The notes below the pieces were generated by a model. It saw only the letters and a program-made list of their open reading frames with translations, made no database searches and was not told where the DNA came from. A stretch of DNA of 64,000 nt from Tumebacillus flagellatus (GTDB taxonomy: Bacteria > Bacillota > Bacilli > Tumebacillales > Tumebacillaceae). The position numbers and the translations under genes are program-made. Location of the stretch: positions 1 to 64,000 of the forward strand of contig NZ_JMIR01000019.1 of NCBI RefSeq assembly GCF_000714935.1, in the 5' to 3' direction. Positions 1-7,840 of this stretch are shown here, piece by piece (the first letter of the stretch is position 1; every line of letters starts with the position of its first letter).

Positions 1-110
1 AGTTTTCAAGGATCAATCGGCGAGATCACTCTCGCGTCAACCGCTTGTCTCTCGCGGCGACAGGTATTAAGATACCACACCGAAGAAGCAATGGTCAACT
101 GTTAGTTATT
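1..110 (-). promoter_or_regulatory. rRNA operon leader and promoter (genes lie beyond the left edge)
   Basis: Read on the minus strand, this stretch ends in TTGATCCTTGAAAACT, the boxA-like sequence found in leaders and spacers of Bacillales rRNA operons. A sigma-A-like promoter precedes it: TTGACC near 98-93 and TATCTT near 74-69 with an 18-base spacer. A perfect hairpin, GCGAGA-GTGA-TCTCGC, lies at 20-35. The rRNA genes themselves would be left of the window, so this is inference from the leader alone. Confidence 0.6.
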
Positions 111-176
111 GGAATAGACGCAAACCAAACGCGTTTTGTTTATTTTTTAAGTAAAATATCGTTGGTGAAATTTTCG

Positions 177-206
177 TTGACGATCAGCCTCCCTCCCCGC
201 TATCCT
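177..206 (+). promoter_or_regulatory. Putative promoter of the small peptide gene
   Basis: TTGACG at 177-182 and TATCCT at 201-206 are separated by 18 bases, a sigma-A-like arrangement. It lies about 65 bases before the peptide gene and points away from the rRNA leader on the opposite strand. Confidence 0.5.
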
Positions 207-272
207 ATTGCCACAAGGACGTCGAATATTTCTAAACATTCGGTGTTCCGATAAAACCTGGGAGGGATTTTC

Positions 273-383
273 ATGAAAAAAGAAATCAAGAAAGCAAACC
301 TCACCCAACACGCGATCGTCACGGAGATGAAAGCAAAACCGACTCCGGACGTGTTTTACGGCGGCACCAGCCGTTGCTGGTAA
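273..383 (+). CDS. 36-residue candidate RiPP precursor peptide
   Basis: The gene starts at an ATG preceded by GGGAGGG with good spacing. It encodes 36 residues: a Lys/Glu-rich N-terminal part (residues 2-25) that looks like a leader, and a C-terminal part, PDVFYGGTSRCW, with Phe, Tyr, Gly-Gly, Thr, Ser, Arg, Cys and a terminal Trp. There is no signal peptide or membrane segment. An attenuator-like hairpin follows, then a gene for an HExxH-motif protein. A short leader-plus-core peptide, own promoter, partial terminator and downstream enzyme are the usual layout of ribosomally made, modified peptides. The core sequence is not one I recognise. That it is translated rests on the ribosome binding site and context. 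Confidence 0.6.
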   Translation: MKKEIKKANLTQHAIVTEMKAKPTPDVFYGGTSRCW

Positions 384-394
384 GCAAACAACAA

Positions 395-419
395 CAGGCA
401 CCCGGTCCGCGGGTGCCTG
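395..419 (+). terminator. Attenuator-like hairpin between peptide and enzyme genes
   Basis: A 10-base-pair perfect stem (CAGGCACCCG / CGGGTGCCTG) with a 5-base loop is followed by the pyrimidine-rich TTTCCTCTTCTCC. The weak T-run suggests partial termination, which would give more peptide mRNA than enzyme mRNA. Confidence 0.7.
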
Positions 420-459
420 TTTCCTCTTCTCCACTTCCCTCCTGCGAGGTGTTTCTATA

Positions 460-1929
460 ATGAACAAACAAGCTTTGCTCATACAGTTCCACTCCCTCTC
501 GCAACTTGCCCATGACCCCTCCGCTTGGCTGGACTCACGGGTCGGAAGCGATCTTTGGGTCGACGGGCTGAATGTGTTTCAGAATATCCAGACCGAGGAT
601 TTCGAGAGAGCGCTTACCCTCTTTCCAGAGAGAGGAGGACACTTCGACTCGTCCTCGATGATCCAAACCTTGCACGCGTTGCATCGCTTCTGCTTGGAGC
701 AAAACGCGCGGGGAGAATTCGAACTCTACCAAGCGCTCGCGCTTGGCATGACGTGGTTGACGCTGCAACCGGAGACATATGGGCAGTTTTTTAACGTGCC
801 GACGCAAGTGACAAACCACTCCACCGCGCTGTTGCTCAGCCCCACGTACCAAGCGGTCTGGGCGCACAGCTTCCAGGAGGGCCTCGAACTCTACGCCGAT
901 CTGGAAACCCGCCGCCTGTCGCTGTTTCGTCCCGAACACGGCCGCATCTACCAAAACCCGAACTCCTACCACCAAGGCGAGTTCCTGAAGTATCCGTTCC
1001 AAAACTTCTTCCATGAAATGACCCACATCTTGCTCACCTACGACGTCTACCCGCGCGTCTTGGGCACGCCGGAGGAAGAACGCAGCTGGCTGACCCAAAT
1101 CGAAGCCAGCGTCTCTTGCTTGGAAGAGGACGTCATGGCGGAGTTGGTTGCCGTGCGCTCCGACCTGAACATCATCGACGACGGATTCGGCTCAACCGGT
1201 TCCTACCCGGAGTACGGCGAATTCCGCTATGCCGTGATCACCGGACAGCATGAAACGGGTCTCTCGCGAAAAGCTCTGCAGCACTTCCGCAAACGCTTCA
1301 TACAACTGGGTGAAAACGAGACCTACATCCCGGAGAACCCGATCAAAGCGGAAATTCTTGCAAACTTTCAAGTCACCGACGCGGAAATCGAAACGATCCT
1401 GCCGCACTTCGCCGCGTACATCGCCAACCAGCAATTCCACACCACGTGGGGCATCGAAAGCAGCGCCCGCAACCGCATTCCCGGATTTCGCGAAGTGATC
1501 GAGTTACTTCCGCCCGACCCATATTGTTTGCAAAAAATGAAAGAGTGCCTCCGCCCCGACTCTTGGCCTACGCCGGAAGCGCTGCTCTCCAAAAACCCGC
1601 TGCCGGAGCTCTCCCTCGAGCAGCGCAACATCAACCGCCGCCGCTGGCGTTGGCGCGAGTTGCTGTGCCGGGTCGCGGAGATGCGCGGCTTCTTGCAAAC
1701 AAAAGCGCTCGCCTCAGAGCCGCTCGTGCAAGACGAGCTGTTTGATTGCGCGCATGAAATCGCCGCCACCGTGCCGCTTTCCTTGACAGAAGCCCAGCAC
1801 GACGTGAAGTACCCCGTCATGCAGCGCCGCATTGCAAACACGCTGCACCTCCTGCAAGACCCTGCCGATCGCGACCGCCTTCTGGAACTGGTCGATCAGC
1901 CGTTCACCTACGTTCTCGATCCTCGCTAA
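460..1929 (+). CDS. HExxH-motif protein, putative peptide-modifying enzyme
   Basis: A 489-residue soluble protein starts at ATG after GAGGTG. It carries HEMTH at residues 185-189 within FFHEMTHILLTYDVYPR, a metal-binding signature, and an acidic stretch (about 222-228, EEDVMAE) that could supply a third ligand. There is no signal peptide or membrane helix, so it acts in the cytoplasm. It follows a 36-residue peptide gene, which recalls the HExxH proteins found beside RiPP precursors (the TIGR04267-type family, some members of which are 2-oxoglutarate-dependent peptide beta-hydroxylases). The family match is from memory of motif and context, not a search. A zinc peptidase is the main alternative. 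No transporter or second maturation gene is seen nearby. Confidence 0.5.
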   Translation: MNKQALLIQFHSLSQLAHDPSAWLDSRVGSDLWVDGLNVFQNIQTEDFERALTLFPERGGHFDSSSMIQTLHALHRFCLEQNARGEFELYQALALGMTWLTLQPETYGQFFNVPTQVTNHSTALLLSPTYQAVWAHSFQEGLELYADLETRRLSLFRPEHGRIYQNPNSYHQGEFLKYPFQNFFHEMTHILLTYDVYPRVLGTPEEERSWLTQIEASVSCLEEDVMAELVAVRSDLNIIDDGFGSTGSYPEYGEFRYAVITGQHETGLSRKALQHFRKRFIQLGENETYIPENPIKAEILANFQVTDAEIETILPHFAAYIANQQFHTTWGIESSARNRIPGFREVIELLPPDPYCLQKMKECLRPDSWPTPEALLSKNPLPELSLEQRNINRRRWRWRELLCRVAEMRGFLQTKALASEPLVQDELFDCAHEIAATVPLSLTEAQHDVKYPVMQRRIANTLHLLQDPADRDRLLELVDQPFTYVLDPR

Positions 1930-1930
1930 A

Positions 1931-1973
1931 CAGAAAAAGCCCGATCTCCGAAGAGATCGAGCTTTTTCTGTTT
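1931..1973. terminator. Bidirectional terminator after the HExxH gene / tRNA-Pro
   Basis: The arms AAAAAGC.CGATCTC and GAGATCG.GCTTTTT surround a CGAA loop and are flanked by A- and T-rich runs on both sides. It can end the HExxH transcript on the plus strand and the tRNA transcript on the minus strand. Confidence 0.8.
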
Positions 1974-2050
1974 TGGTCGGAATGCAGGGATTCGAACCCT
2001 GGACCTCACGCTCCCGAAGCGTGCGCGCTACCAAGCTGCGCTACATTCCG
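1974..2050 (-). tRNA. tRNA-Pro (anticodon CGG)
   Basis: The minus strand folds as a 77-base cloverleaf. The acceptor stem is CGGAATG/CATTCCG, the anticodon arm is CACGC-TTCGGGA-GCGTG with anticodon CGG, the T arm contains GGTTCGAACC, and CCA is encoded. The first base C and discriminator A fit bacterial proline tRNAs. The gene is alone, next to the accessory HExxH locus. Confidence 0.95.
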
Positions 2051-2151
2051 ATATAAAGTTTTGATCGAAGTTTGTTTGATGCCGTGCAGAACAACGAAAC
2101 TTATAATATCACGCTTCTGCCGCATGCACAACCGCTAATTTTTTCCTCTTG

Positions 2152-2200
2152 AAAAAAAGCCCGTTTCCGGGGGCTTGGCGGAGCGGAAACGAGCTTTTTC
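2152..2200 (-). terminator. Terminator of the contractile-injection-type protein gene
   Basis: The arms CCGTTTCCG and CGGAAACG, extended by AGC/GCT and A/T runs, surround a 14-base loop. It lies just past the stop codon of the minus-strand gene. The 168 bases from 2051 to 2218 otherwise show no gene. Confidence 0.75.
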
Positions 2201-2218
2201 CATAAAGTATTGTCTGTG

Positions 2219-4996
2219 TTAGAACTCTTCCTCCTCGGAGTCGAGTTTCTGGATCTTGATCTCGCGGTATTCCTCGTCGTCCAGTTCCTCTTCGGCAGGG
2301 CGTTTTAAACCGTTGTCCACTTGACGTGCCGTGTCGAAACCGTAGAGGTAGCCATAGGTCTCCGTGCCATCGCGCATCACCAACGGGTCTTGTCCTTCTT
2401 GGAAGCCGCGGTTGTAGTCCGCCACCCCTGCGCGAACTCCCACGAACGGCGTCGCCGCATGCTTCTCGGAAGCAAACATGCCGCTGGAATAATCCCGATG
2501 TCCCGTCTCCCGTGCACCGTTTTGGATGAGCGGGTTCCTCGGCAGAACCCTCACACCGTTACGTCCGTCCAAAATTCCTGCCTCGTAGTCTTGCTTCGCC
2601 AATTTTGCGGCGGGAGTGGCCGGTTGATACGAGGGGTCTCGACGGGCTTGATACGCAGCTTCCAGGTATTCTCTTCGCTGGTAGAGTTCGGTCTTCCAGA
2701 TTTCTTTGTCCAGAGCGGAGGCTTGATGTTTCGGTTCGTATTGGGTGCGAACCTCCCCCATCTTGGCGCTGTTCTCTTCGGAGTGACCTCTGAACAAGTT
2801 GTTGTAGGTTTCCCAGATCTTCGGGTACTTCGCTTTGATTGCGCTCTCCCATTCAAAGAAAATCATCGCCAAGTAAGTCTCTTGGTCTTCCTGAGGCGCG
2901 GTTGCCACGGCGGTTTTTTTGACGTCGAGGTGTTTAAGCGCTTGTTGTCGGACTAGGATGTTGATCGCTTCGTTTTTTTCAACTTCGCTCAAGACTTTCT
3001 TGGAATCAAGCTTTTTGGCGAGTTCTTTGGTTCGTTTTTCGGAGGATTTGTTGCGGTAGACTTTTTTCTTTTTCTTTTTGCCGAATTCGTTTTTGAATTT
3101 GGGAATCCAAACGCTATCGTAGAAGTCGGGCAATTCCTCCACATCTTCCGCTTCTTCCTCTGACGCATTATCTTCTTCGATCTGCATGCTCGGGTCCACG
3201 GAATCCGGAACTTCCTCTTCCTCTTCCTCTTGAGCTCCTTCTTCCTCCACGTTGCCACCGAGGTGTTCTTCCAAAAGTTTGAGGTACGTGTTGGCATCCT
3301 TCTCCCCGTTGGAAACGGCAGCCCCGTCTGCGTAACTCGCGAGCGGAGAGGAGTTATACGCCACCACATAATCGCTGATCATGTTCTGCAACATCGACGT
3401 CCACGCGAGTTCGGTCATCTTCACGTCCACGAGGGATGCTTTTGCTTTCAAGATGTTGGCTTCAATTTTGTTGTGAATGTCTTGCAAACGCTCTTGGTTC
3501 TCCTGATTGTGTCTTACCAGGGTTTCGCTTTGCGGTTGTTTCCTCAGGTCTTTTTCATAATGGCTCCCCCGCAGGAAAGGTTTGGTCAATAAATAGGTCC
3601 AGTCTTGATTTTTGAGAAACTCCCACTTGGAGAGCATGAGCAGCAGAAATTCCTCCATGTTCTTGCCCTTGGCTTCGGCAATCAATGAATCGCGGATCAG
3701 CCCCCAGGAAACGGTGTGGGACTTTTGCCCGGAGCGGTAGTACTTGGTGTATACGCGATCATCCGACATCTTCACGTGATCCAACCGCAATTCACCGGCT
3801 GTCAAGACTTGGACGAACGGGGAGGTCGAGTCCATTCCCATGCGGACTTGAAACTTGTCTTGCTGCGGAACTTCCTTTTCGACGACCATTCCGTTGTCCG
3901 CGTTGACCGGTTGGTTTTGAACGTTCGCCGGGGCGTTCTCTGCATCGGCGGCGTTCGGCACGACGATGAGGTTGTCGTCAAACGCGGCCTCTTGTTTGCC
4001 TTCAAGAACATGTTGAACGGCGGGTTGGAAGTATTTTTGGGTCAGCGGAAAAGCACGTCCGAAGATTTTTTGGAATTCCGCTTGCAGGTACTTGATCTCC
4101 TCGGGGTCTTGGACCCCGTGCGGATGGTCGGCACCGAGATCCCAATAGCGTTTGGCGCTCTTCATGACGTTTTTGGCATGACCGCGCAGTTCGAGGAGCG
4201 CGGCGTCCCGCGTGCTGTTGTCTTGGAGGAGCGGTTCTTTTTGTTTCAAATAGGATTCAAAACTTTCGAAGTCTTTGTTGGATTGGCCTTCCCCGTGGTA
4301 TTCGGGACGGTCACCGTTGTAGCCGGTATGGGTCGTCAGCGGTGCCAACTGAATCGCGACAAATAAGTCGGTCACCAGCGATTGCACCAATTCCATCCAC
4401 TTCAAGGGCGGATGGGAGGCGGCGATCAGACTGTTCATGTAGGCGGCGTCATATCTTTCGAGGTAGGCGTTCAACTCGACATACTCGTCACGGATGTCGG
4501 GGTTTTTTTTCTCCAAAAGCTTTAGTTGTTCGTCAAGCGAAAGCCAATCCACTTTGGCGTATGAGGTGAGAAAAGTCTCGACATCCATCCCTTTGGCGGC
4601 GGCATAGGAATGTTTGAGCAAAGTCCAAGAGATGGAATGGGCGTTCTGCTTGGCTCCCGTTTTGGTCGGCGGACGGTAGGAACCGGGGAACATGATGCTG
4701 CCGATCGTAATCAGATCGGCGGTGACGGCTTGATCGTTCCCTCCGTCTTCGCGGCTGATCTTGACTGTGTTGGTGTAGGTGGAGAGGTCTTCCTGTTCCT
4801 CGTCTTGCAGTTGGATCGGCGGTGCAGCAGAAGCAGGGGCGATGCGCTTTTTCATCAACTGGAGCACCGCTTGGTTGCCGTACGCCTTTTGCAACTGCAA
4901 CAGACGGGCGGAGGAAGTCAGAGGTTGCGTCCCTTTTACGGCGGCAGGACCGTCTGTATGAGGTTTGGACGGGGTATAGCCCGGAGTTTGGAACAT
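2219..4996 (-). CDS. Large protein with eCIS-type GNQAV motif and duplicated domain
   Basis: The chosen ATG gives 925 residues and has AAGGAGG eight bases upstream; a longer reading frame exists but lacks a ribosome site. Residues 31-50 contain LLQLQKAYGNQAVLQLM, the short motif typical of cargo-like proteins linked to extracellular contractile injection systems. Two related domains follow (about 60-280 and 375-600), matching at HSISWTLLK versus HTVSWGLIR and at a second helical block. Then come an acidic segment rich in Glu, a basic segment with GKKKKKKVYR, and a C-terminal region with four Y..G...G-like repeats ending in EEEEF. No enzymatic motif is recognised. No injection-system genes are in the window. 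Function as an effector is inference from the motif. Confidence 0.6.
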   Translation of the reverse strand: MFQTPGYTPSKPHTDGPAAVKGTQPLTSSARLLQLQKAYGNQAVLQLMKKRIAPASAAPPIQLQDEEQEDLSTYTNTVKISREDGGNDQAVTADLITIGSIMFPGSYRPPTKTGAKQNAHSISWTLLKHSYAAAKGMDVETFLTSYAKVDWLSLDEQLKLLEKKNPDIRDEYVELNAYLERYDAAYMNSLIAASHPPLKWMELVQSLVTDLFVAIQLAPLTTHTGYNGDRPEYHGEGQSNKDFESFESYLKQKEPLLQDNSTRDAALLELRGHAKNVMKSAKRYWDLGADHPHGVQDPEEIKYLQAEFQKIFGRAFPLTQKYFQPAVQHVLEGKQEAAFDDNLIVVPNAADAENAPANVQNQPVNADNGMVVEKEVPQQDKFQVRMGMDSTSPFVQVLTAGELRLDHVKMSDDRVYTKYYRSGQKSHTVSWGLIRDSLIAEAKGKNMEEFLLLMLSKWEFLKNQDWTYLLTKPFLRGSHYEKDLRKQPQSETLVRHNQENQERLQDIHNKIEANILKAKASLVDVKMTELAWTSMLQNMISDYVVAYNSSPLASYADGAAVSNGEKDANTYLKLLEEHLGGNVEEEGAQEEEEEEVPDSVDPSMQIEEDNASEEEAEDVEELPDFYDSVWIPKFKNEFGKKKKKKVYRNKSSEKRTKELAKKLDSKKVLSEVEKNEAINILVRQQALKHLDVKKTAVATAPQEDQETYLAMIFFEWESAIKAKYPKIWETYNNLFRGHSEENSAKMGEVRTQYEPKHQASALDKEIWKTELYQRREYLEAAYQARRDPSYQPATPAAKLAKQDYEAGILDGRNGVRVLPRNPLIQNGARETGHRDYSSGMFASEKHAATPFVGVRAGVADYNRGFQEGQDPLVMRDGTETYGYLYGFDTARQVDNGLKRPAEEELDDEEYREIKIQKLDSEEEEF

Positions 4997-5054
4997 GAGG
5001 GGGTCCTCCTTGGTCGATCGCCGAATGTGGATAGTGAGTAGATTCCCTGCAAAT

Positions 5055-5091
5055 GAAAAAACTCCTCCCGCATCCAGCACGGGAGGAGTTT
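5055..5091 (-). terminator. Terminator of the secreted PPC-like protein gene
   Basis: The perfect 11-base arms AAACTCCTCCC/GGGAGGAGTTT surround a short loop, with an A-run on the plus strand that becomes a T-run on the minus strand. Confidence 0.85.
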
Positions 5092-5100
5092 CTGGCGATC

Positions 5101-6480
5101 TTAGAACGGGTGGTAGATCGAGTACGCGTAGTGATACAAGGTCGTCGAGTACTGTTCGCTGGAAGAGGAAATTCCAGAGCCGATCACCATCGGGATGATG
5201 TCGTAGTAGTGGTAGCTGACCGGGCCGTACCACATGTAATCCCCCGCAGCCGGGTTCATGTTCGCGAGATTGATCGAGAAGTTGCCGTTGGCGTCGGTGA
5301 CGCCGCTTGCGGATTGGGTGCCCAAGCGCTCGCCGACCGCGAAGCTGACCGGCATGTTGCCGATGCCTTGGCCGTCCGCGTCACGCAGCGTTCCGTTGAC
5401 GGTCATCCAGTGCTGCACGCGCCATTTGTATCCCTCATAGTAGTTCACGTAGCCGGAGACGTTCGGGTCGGAGTTGATCGTGTTGAGCGCGATCGACGAC
5501 GATTGACGGCTGATTTGCAGGTGATACGTCTGCGCCGGGTTGACCGTGCCCGTCGAGAGGACGCGGAGGTAGTAGTTTGTGCCGCCCGCAAACACCAACT
5601 TGCCCGCCGCGTTCGCCGGGAGATAGCCCAACGAATTCAACGTTCCGTTGCTGCCCGCGCTGTACACCTGCACGATGTAATTCGAGCCCGTCGGGAGCTG
5701 GTCGAACGTCAATTTGGCGTACTCGTTCGCCGCCGGCGTGAAGCGAATCCAGTCTTGGTCAAACACGTTGTCGAGGTTGCCGGTCACGCTGAAGTCGGAC
5801 GTCTTCGCACGCGCCTGCCAGAAGCTGTCGTCCGGTTCTGCCGCGTCGTAGCCGTACGATTGCACCACTTCGAACAGGTACGGGTTGGTCGCGTCAAAGC
5901 CTTGGACCGAATTCACGCACAGGAAGTAATAACCCGGTTGCGCCACCATGCTGACTTGGTCGTCATTGCCCGCGCCAAACGCGGAGTACTGTTCGTTCTC
6001 CAGCGCCCCGGTCGTGTCGTTCATATGGAACAGGTGCACGTCGTAGTTGACGCCCGCCGTCTGCATAGCCGGAAGCAACGCGGTCAATTTGCTTGCATCC
6101 GGCACGTAGACAAAGTACCAGTCTTGCTGACCTGCTGCGGACATCGTGTTTTGGTAGAGCGTGTTGAGGTCGATATAGATCGCGCTGTTCGGGTCGTGGT
6201 TGCCGAGGTCCGCCGCCGCGATGCCTTGTTGGGTGGAGAGCGTCGGTTTTTTCGACTGGTCGCGGTTGAGCTTTGTTTTGAATTTCGAGAGGTCTACCGA
6301 TTGAAAGCCTTTGCTGTTGGCGTCCACACCGCCTTGCAACGTCACACCCGCTCCGGAAACCTGGGTGATGTGACCCGTCGCTTTCGGTTGCTTCGCGTCC
6401 GCATAGGCGGCAGACGGCAAGATGAGCGCCGACGCAAGCAATGCATAAGCAGCCGGTTTCAGCCATTTTGAATAGGTCAT
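5101..6480 (-). CDS. Secreted protein with PPC-like and Ig-like domains
   Basis: The 459-residue product begins with a signal peptide (hydrophobic ALLASALILPSAAYA, cleavage near residue 27). Residues about 125-325 hold two beta-rich segments with DQDWIRF-type patterns like bacterial pre-peptidase C-terminal (PPC) domains. The C-terminal 100 residues, with GTLRDADGQGIGNMPVSF, resemble a carboxypeptidase-regulatory or invasin-like Ig fold. No peptidase catalytic domain is present, so this is a secreted accessory or binding protein of unknown role. The start is supported by GAGGGG upstream. It has its own promoter and terminator and appears monocistronic. Confidence 0.75.
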   Translation of the reverse strand: MTYSKWLKPAAYALLASALILPSAAYADAKQPKATGHITQVSGAGVTLQGGVDANSKGFQSVDLSKFKTKLNRDQSKKPTLSTQQGIAAADLGNHDPNSAIYIDLNTLYQNTMSAAGQQDWYFVYVPDASKLTALLPAMQTAGVNYDVHLFHMNDTTGALENEQYSAFGAGNDDQVSMVAQPGYYFLCVNSVQGFDATNPYLFEVVQSYGYDAAEPDDSFWQARAKTSDFSVTGNLDNVFDQDWIRFTPAANEYAKLTFDQLPTGSNYIVQVYSAGSNGTLNSLGYLPANAAGKLVFAGGTNYYLRVLSTGTVNPAQTYHLQISRQSSSIALNTINSDPNVSGYVNYYEGYKWRVQHWMTVNGTLRDADGQGIGNMPVSFAVGERLGTQSASGVTDANGNFSINLANMNPAAGDYMWYGPVSYHYYDIIPMVIGSGISSSSEQYSTTLYHYAYSIYHPF

Positions 6481-6522
6481 TTCTTTTAACCCCTCTCATC
6501 TACGAAATAGTTTTATAGAAAT

Positions 6523-6551
6523 ATCATAACAACGTTCAGAATAGAAGTAAA
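6523..6551 (-). promoter_or_regulatory. Sigma-A-like promoter of the secreted protein gene
   Basis: On the minus strand TTTACT (6551-6546) and TATGAT (6528-6523) are separated by 17 bases. Transcription would begin near 6516, about 36 bases before the start codon. Confidence 0.6.
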
Positions 6552-6704
6552 TATTATCGAAGTAAAATAGGAAAAAAGCCCCACTTACAGGAGTCGATGT
6601 TCACACTTTTGACAGGAACCTCCACCCGCACCCCGTGGCAAACAGAACCGCTGCGTGATACGGTAAGGGTAGGAATACATTCCTTTATTTGGAGGCGAAT
6701 TGGC

Positions 6705-7025
6705 ATGATCTCCTATGATGTACGCTGTTTTTTCTGCCGCTCAATGTTCTCCGTTCTCGAAGGAACTCCTCAATACAAACTTGTCAAACGCAACATGGAC
6801 GGCCGCCACTGCTGTGACGATTGCCGCAAACTGATCGAGCAAGACGCACAGCGCGAATCCGGCATGACACCGGAACTGTTTGCCGCGCTGGAACAGTTGG
6901 AGCTCGAAGAGCGTTTGAGCAAATATGACGATATGAAAGACATCCTCAAGATCCACAAGGAATCCAAAGACCCAGGCCATTCGTCAGATCACCCCTCCGC
7001 GTCCGCACCGACAAATGTCCAATAG
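6705..7025 (+). CDS. Small zinc-ribbon-like protein (YlaI/DUF2197-like)
   Basis: The ATG at 6705 is chosen because GGAGG precedes it; an upstream in-frame ATG has no such site. The 106-residue product has CFFC at residues 8-11 and CCDDC near 37-41, two pairs of cysteines that could bind zinc, then a charged helical region. The pattern resembles the short YlaI/DUF2197 proteins of Bacillales, whose function is unknown. The similarity is weak and the family name is tentative. Confidence 0.6.
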   Translation: MISYDVRCFFCRSMFSVLEGTPQYKLVKRNMDGRHCCDDCRKLIEQDAQRESGMTPELFAALEQLELEERLSKYDDMKDILKIHKESKDPGHSSDHPSASAPTNVQ

Positions 7026-7089
7026 GTGCACACAATCGTCTCCACCTGCATGTACTACTAAGGAGTGCTGTTTGTAAGGAGGGAGAGAC

Positions 7090-7230
7090 GTGCCAGATGC
7101 CATCACGACGGTCACAAAATGGATCGTGGCCTTCCTCATCATTTTCCTGCTCCTGATGATCCTCCTCTTCTCGTTCTTCTGGAAGAAAAAAAACACCCCC
7201 GCTTCCCCCCCACACCCTGCCTATCGCTAG
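7090..7230 (+). CDS. Small single-span membrane protein
   Basis: A GTG start follows AAGGAGGGAG with good spacing. The 46-residue product has one hydrophobic helix (residues 11-31, mostly Ile, Leu, Phe) followed by WKKK and a short Pro-rich tail, which predicts an N-out, C-in single-span protein. It follows the zinc-ribbon-like gene by 64 bases and ends just before a strong terminator. No family is recognised. Confidence 0.6.
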   Translation: MPDAITTVTKWIVAFLIIFLLLMILLFSFFWKKKNTPASPPHPAYR

Positions 7231-7239
7231 GCACAACGC

Positions 7240-7280
7240 AAAAATCCCCGCTCTCTGCAGAAGAGAGCGGGGATTTTTTG
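7240..7280. terminator. Bidirectional terminator
   Basis: The arms ATCCCCGCTCTCT and AGAGAGCGGGGAT form a 13-base-pair stem around GCAGA, with A- and T-runs on the two flanks. It separates the small membrane protein gene from the convergent CD1247-domain gene. Confidence 0.9.
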
Positions 7281-7294
7281 GGTGTGGTTGCGGT

Positions 7295-7777
7295 TTAGTC
7301 GCTGACTAATTCGGTGTTTTCGTATTCATCGTTGACAAGCACCGTTTCGTTGCACTCCGGGCACAACACTTCGACGACTTCGTCGCCGTCGAACACGTCC
7401 TCGTCCACGAACACCGTCTCGCCGCAGTTCGGGCAATTCACTTCGATGTATGCGATCGCGGTGTCCTCGTCTTCGTCGTAGCAGTCCAGGTCGAGGTCTT
7501 CGTCATACTCGTCCTCGTCATCCAGCAACAGTTCGTCGAGGTCTTCGTCGTACTCGTCGTAGAATTCGTTCTCAAGGTCGGTCAGGTCATCGTCGACCGC
7601 CTCGATGTACTCTTCCAGGTGTGCTTGCGTAAGCTCCAAGTTGTCAAGTGATCGGGACATCGCCTGGAGGACATCCATCATCTCGACGAGCACGCGCCCT
7701 TCCGGCGAATTCTGCCCTACGTTCAGCCCTTCGGCCAAACCTCGCAAATAGGCCAAGCGTTCTTTTACACCTTTCAT
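7295..7777 (-). CDS. CD1247 N-terminal domain protein with zinc ribbon
   Basis: The ATG at 7777 has AGGAGG nine bases upstream and gives 160 residues. The N-terminus MKGVKERLAYLRGLAEGL is the hallmark of the CD1247 N-terminal domain of Firmicutes. A long acidic Asp/Glu stretch (about 65-110) follows, then a ribbon with CPNC and CPEC that should bind one zinc. The role of the family is unknown; the acidic middle suggests a disordered linker. Confidence 0.85.
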   Translation of the reverse strand: MKGVKERLAYLRGLAEGLNVGQNSPEGRVLVEMMDVLQAMSRSLDNLELTQAHLEEYIEAVDDDLTDLENEFYDEYDEDLDELLLDDEDEYDEDLDLDCYDEDEDTAIAYIEVNCPNCGETVFVDEDVFDGDEVVEVLCPECNETVLVNDEYENTELVSD

Positions 7778-7840
7778 CAGTACATTCCTCCTGTCTAGGC
7801 CGCATTCCACAAAAAACAGTGTGACCTAGCCGGAGGAAAA

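Noticed and set aside
2219-5233. Longer start of the eCIS-type protein at 5233
   Set aside because: The extra 79 residues span the terminator of the neighbouring gene and have no ribosome site; AAGGAGG fits the ATG at 4996.
5963-6499. 178-residue frame opposite in phase to the secreted protein
   Set aside because: It is an alternative frame of the same strand inside a gene with signal peptide, promoter and ribosome site.
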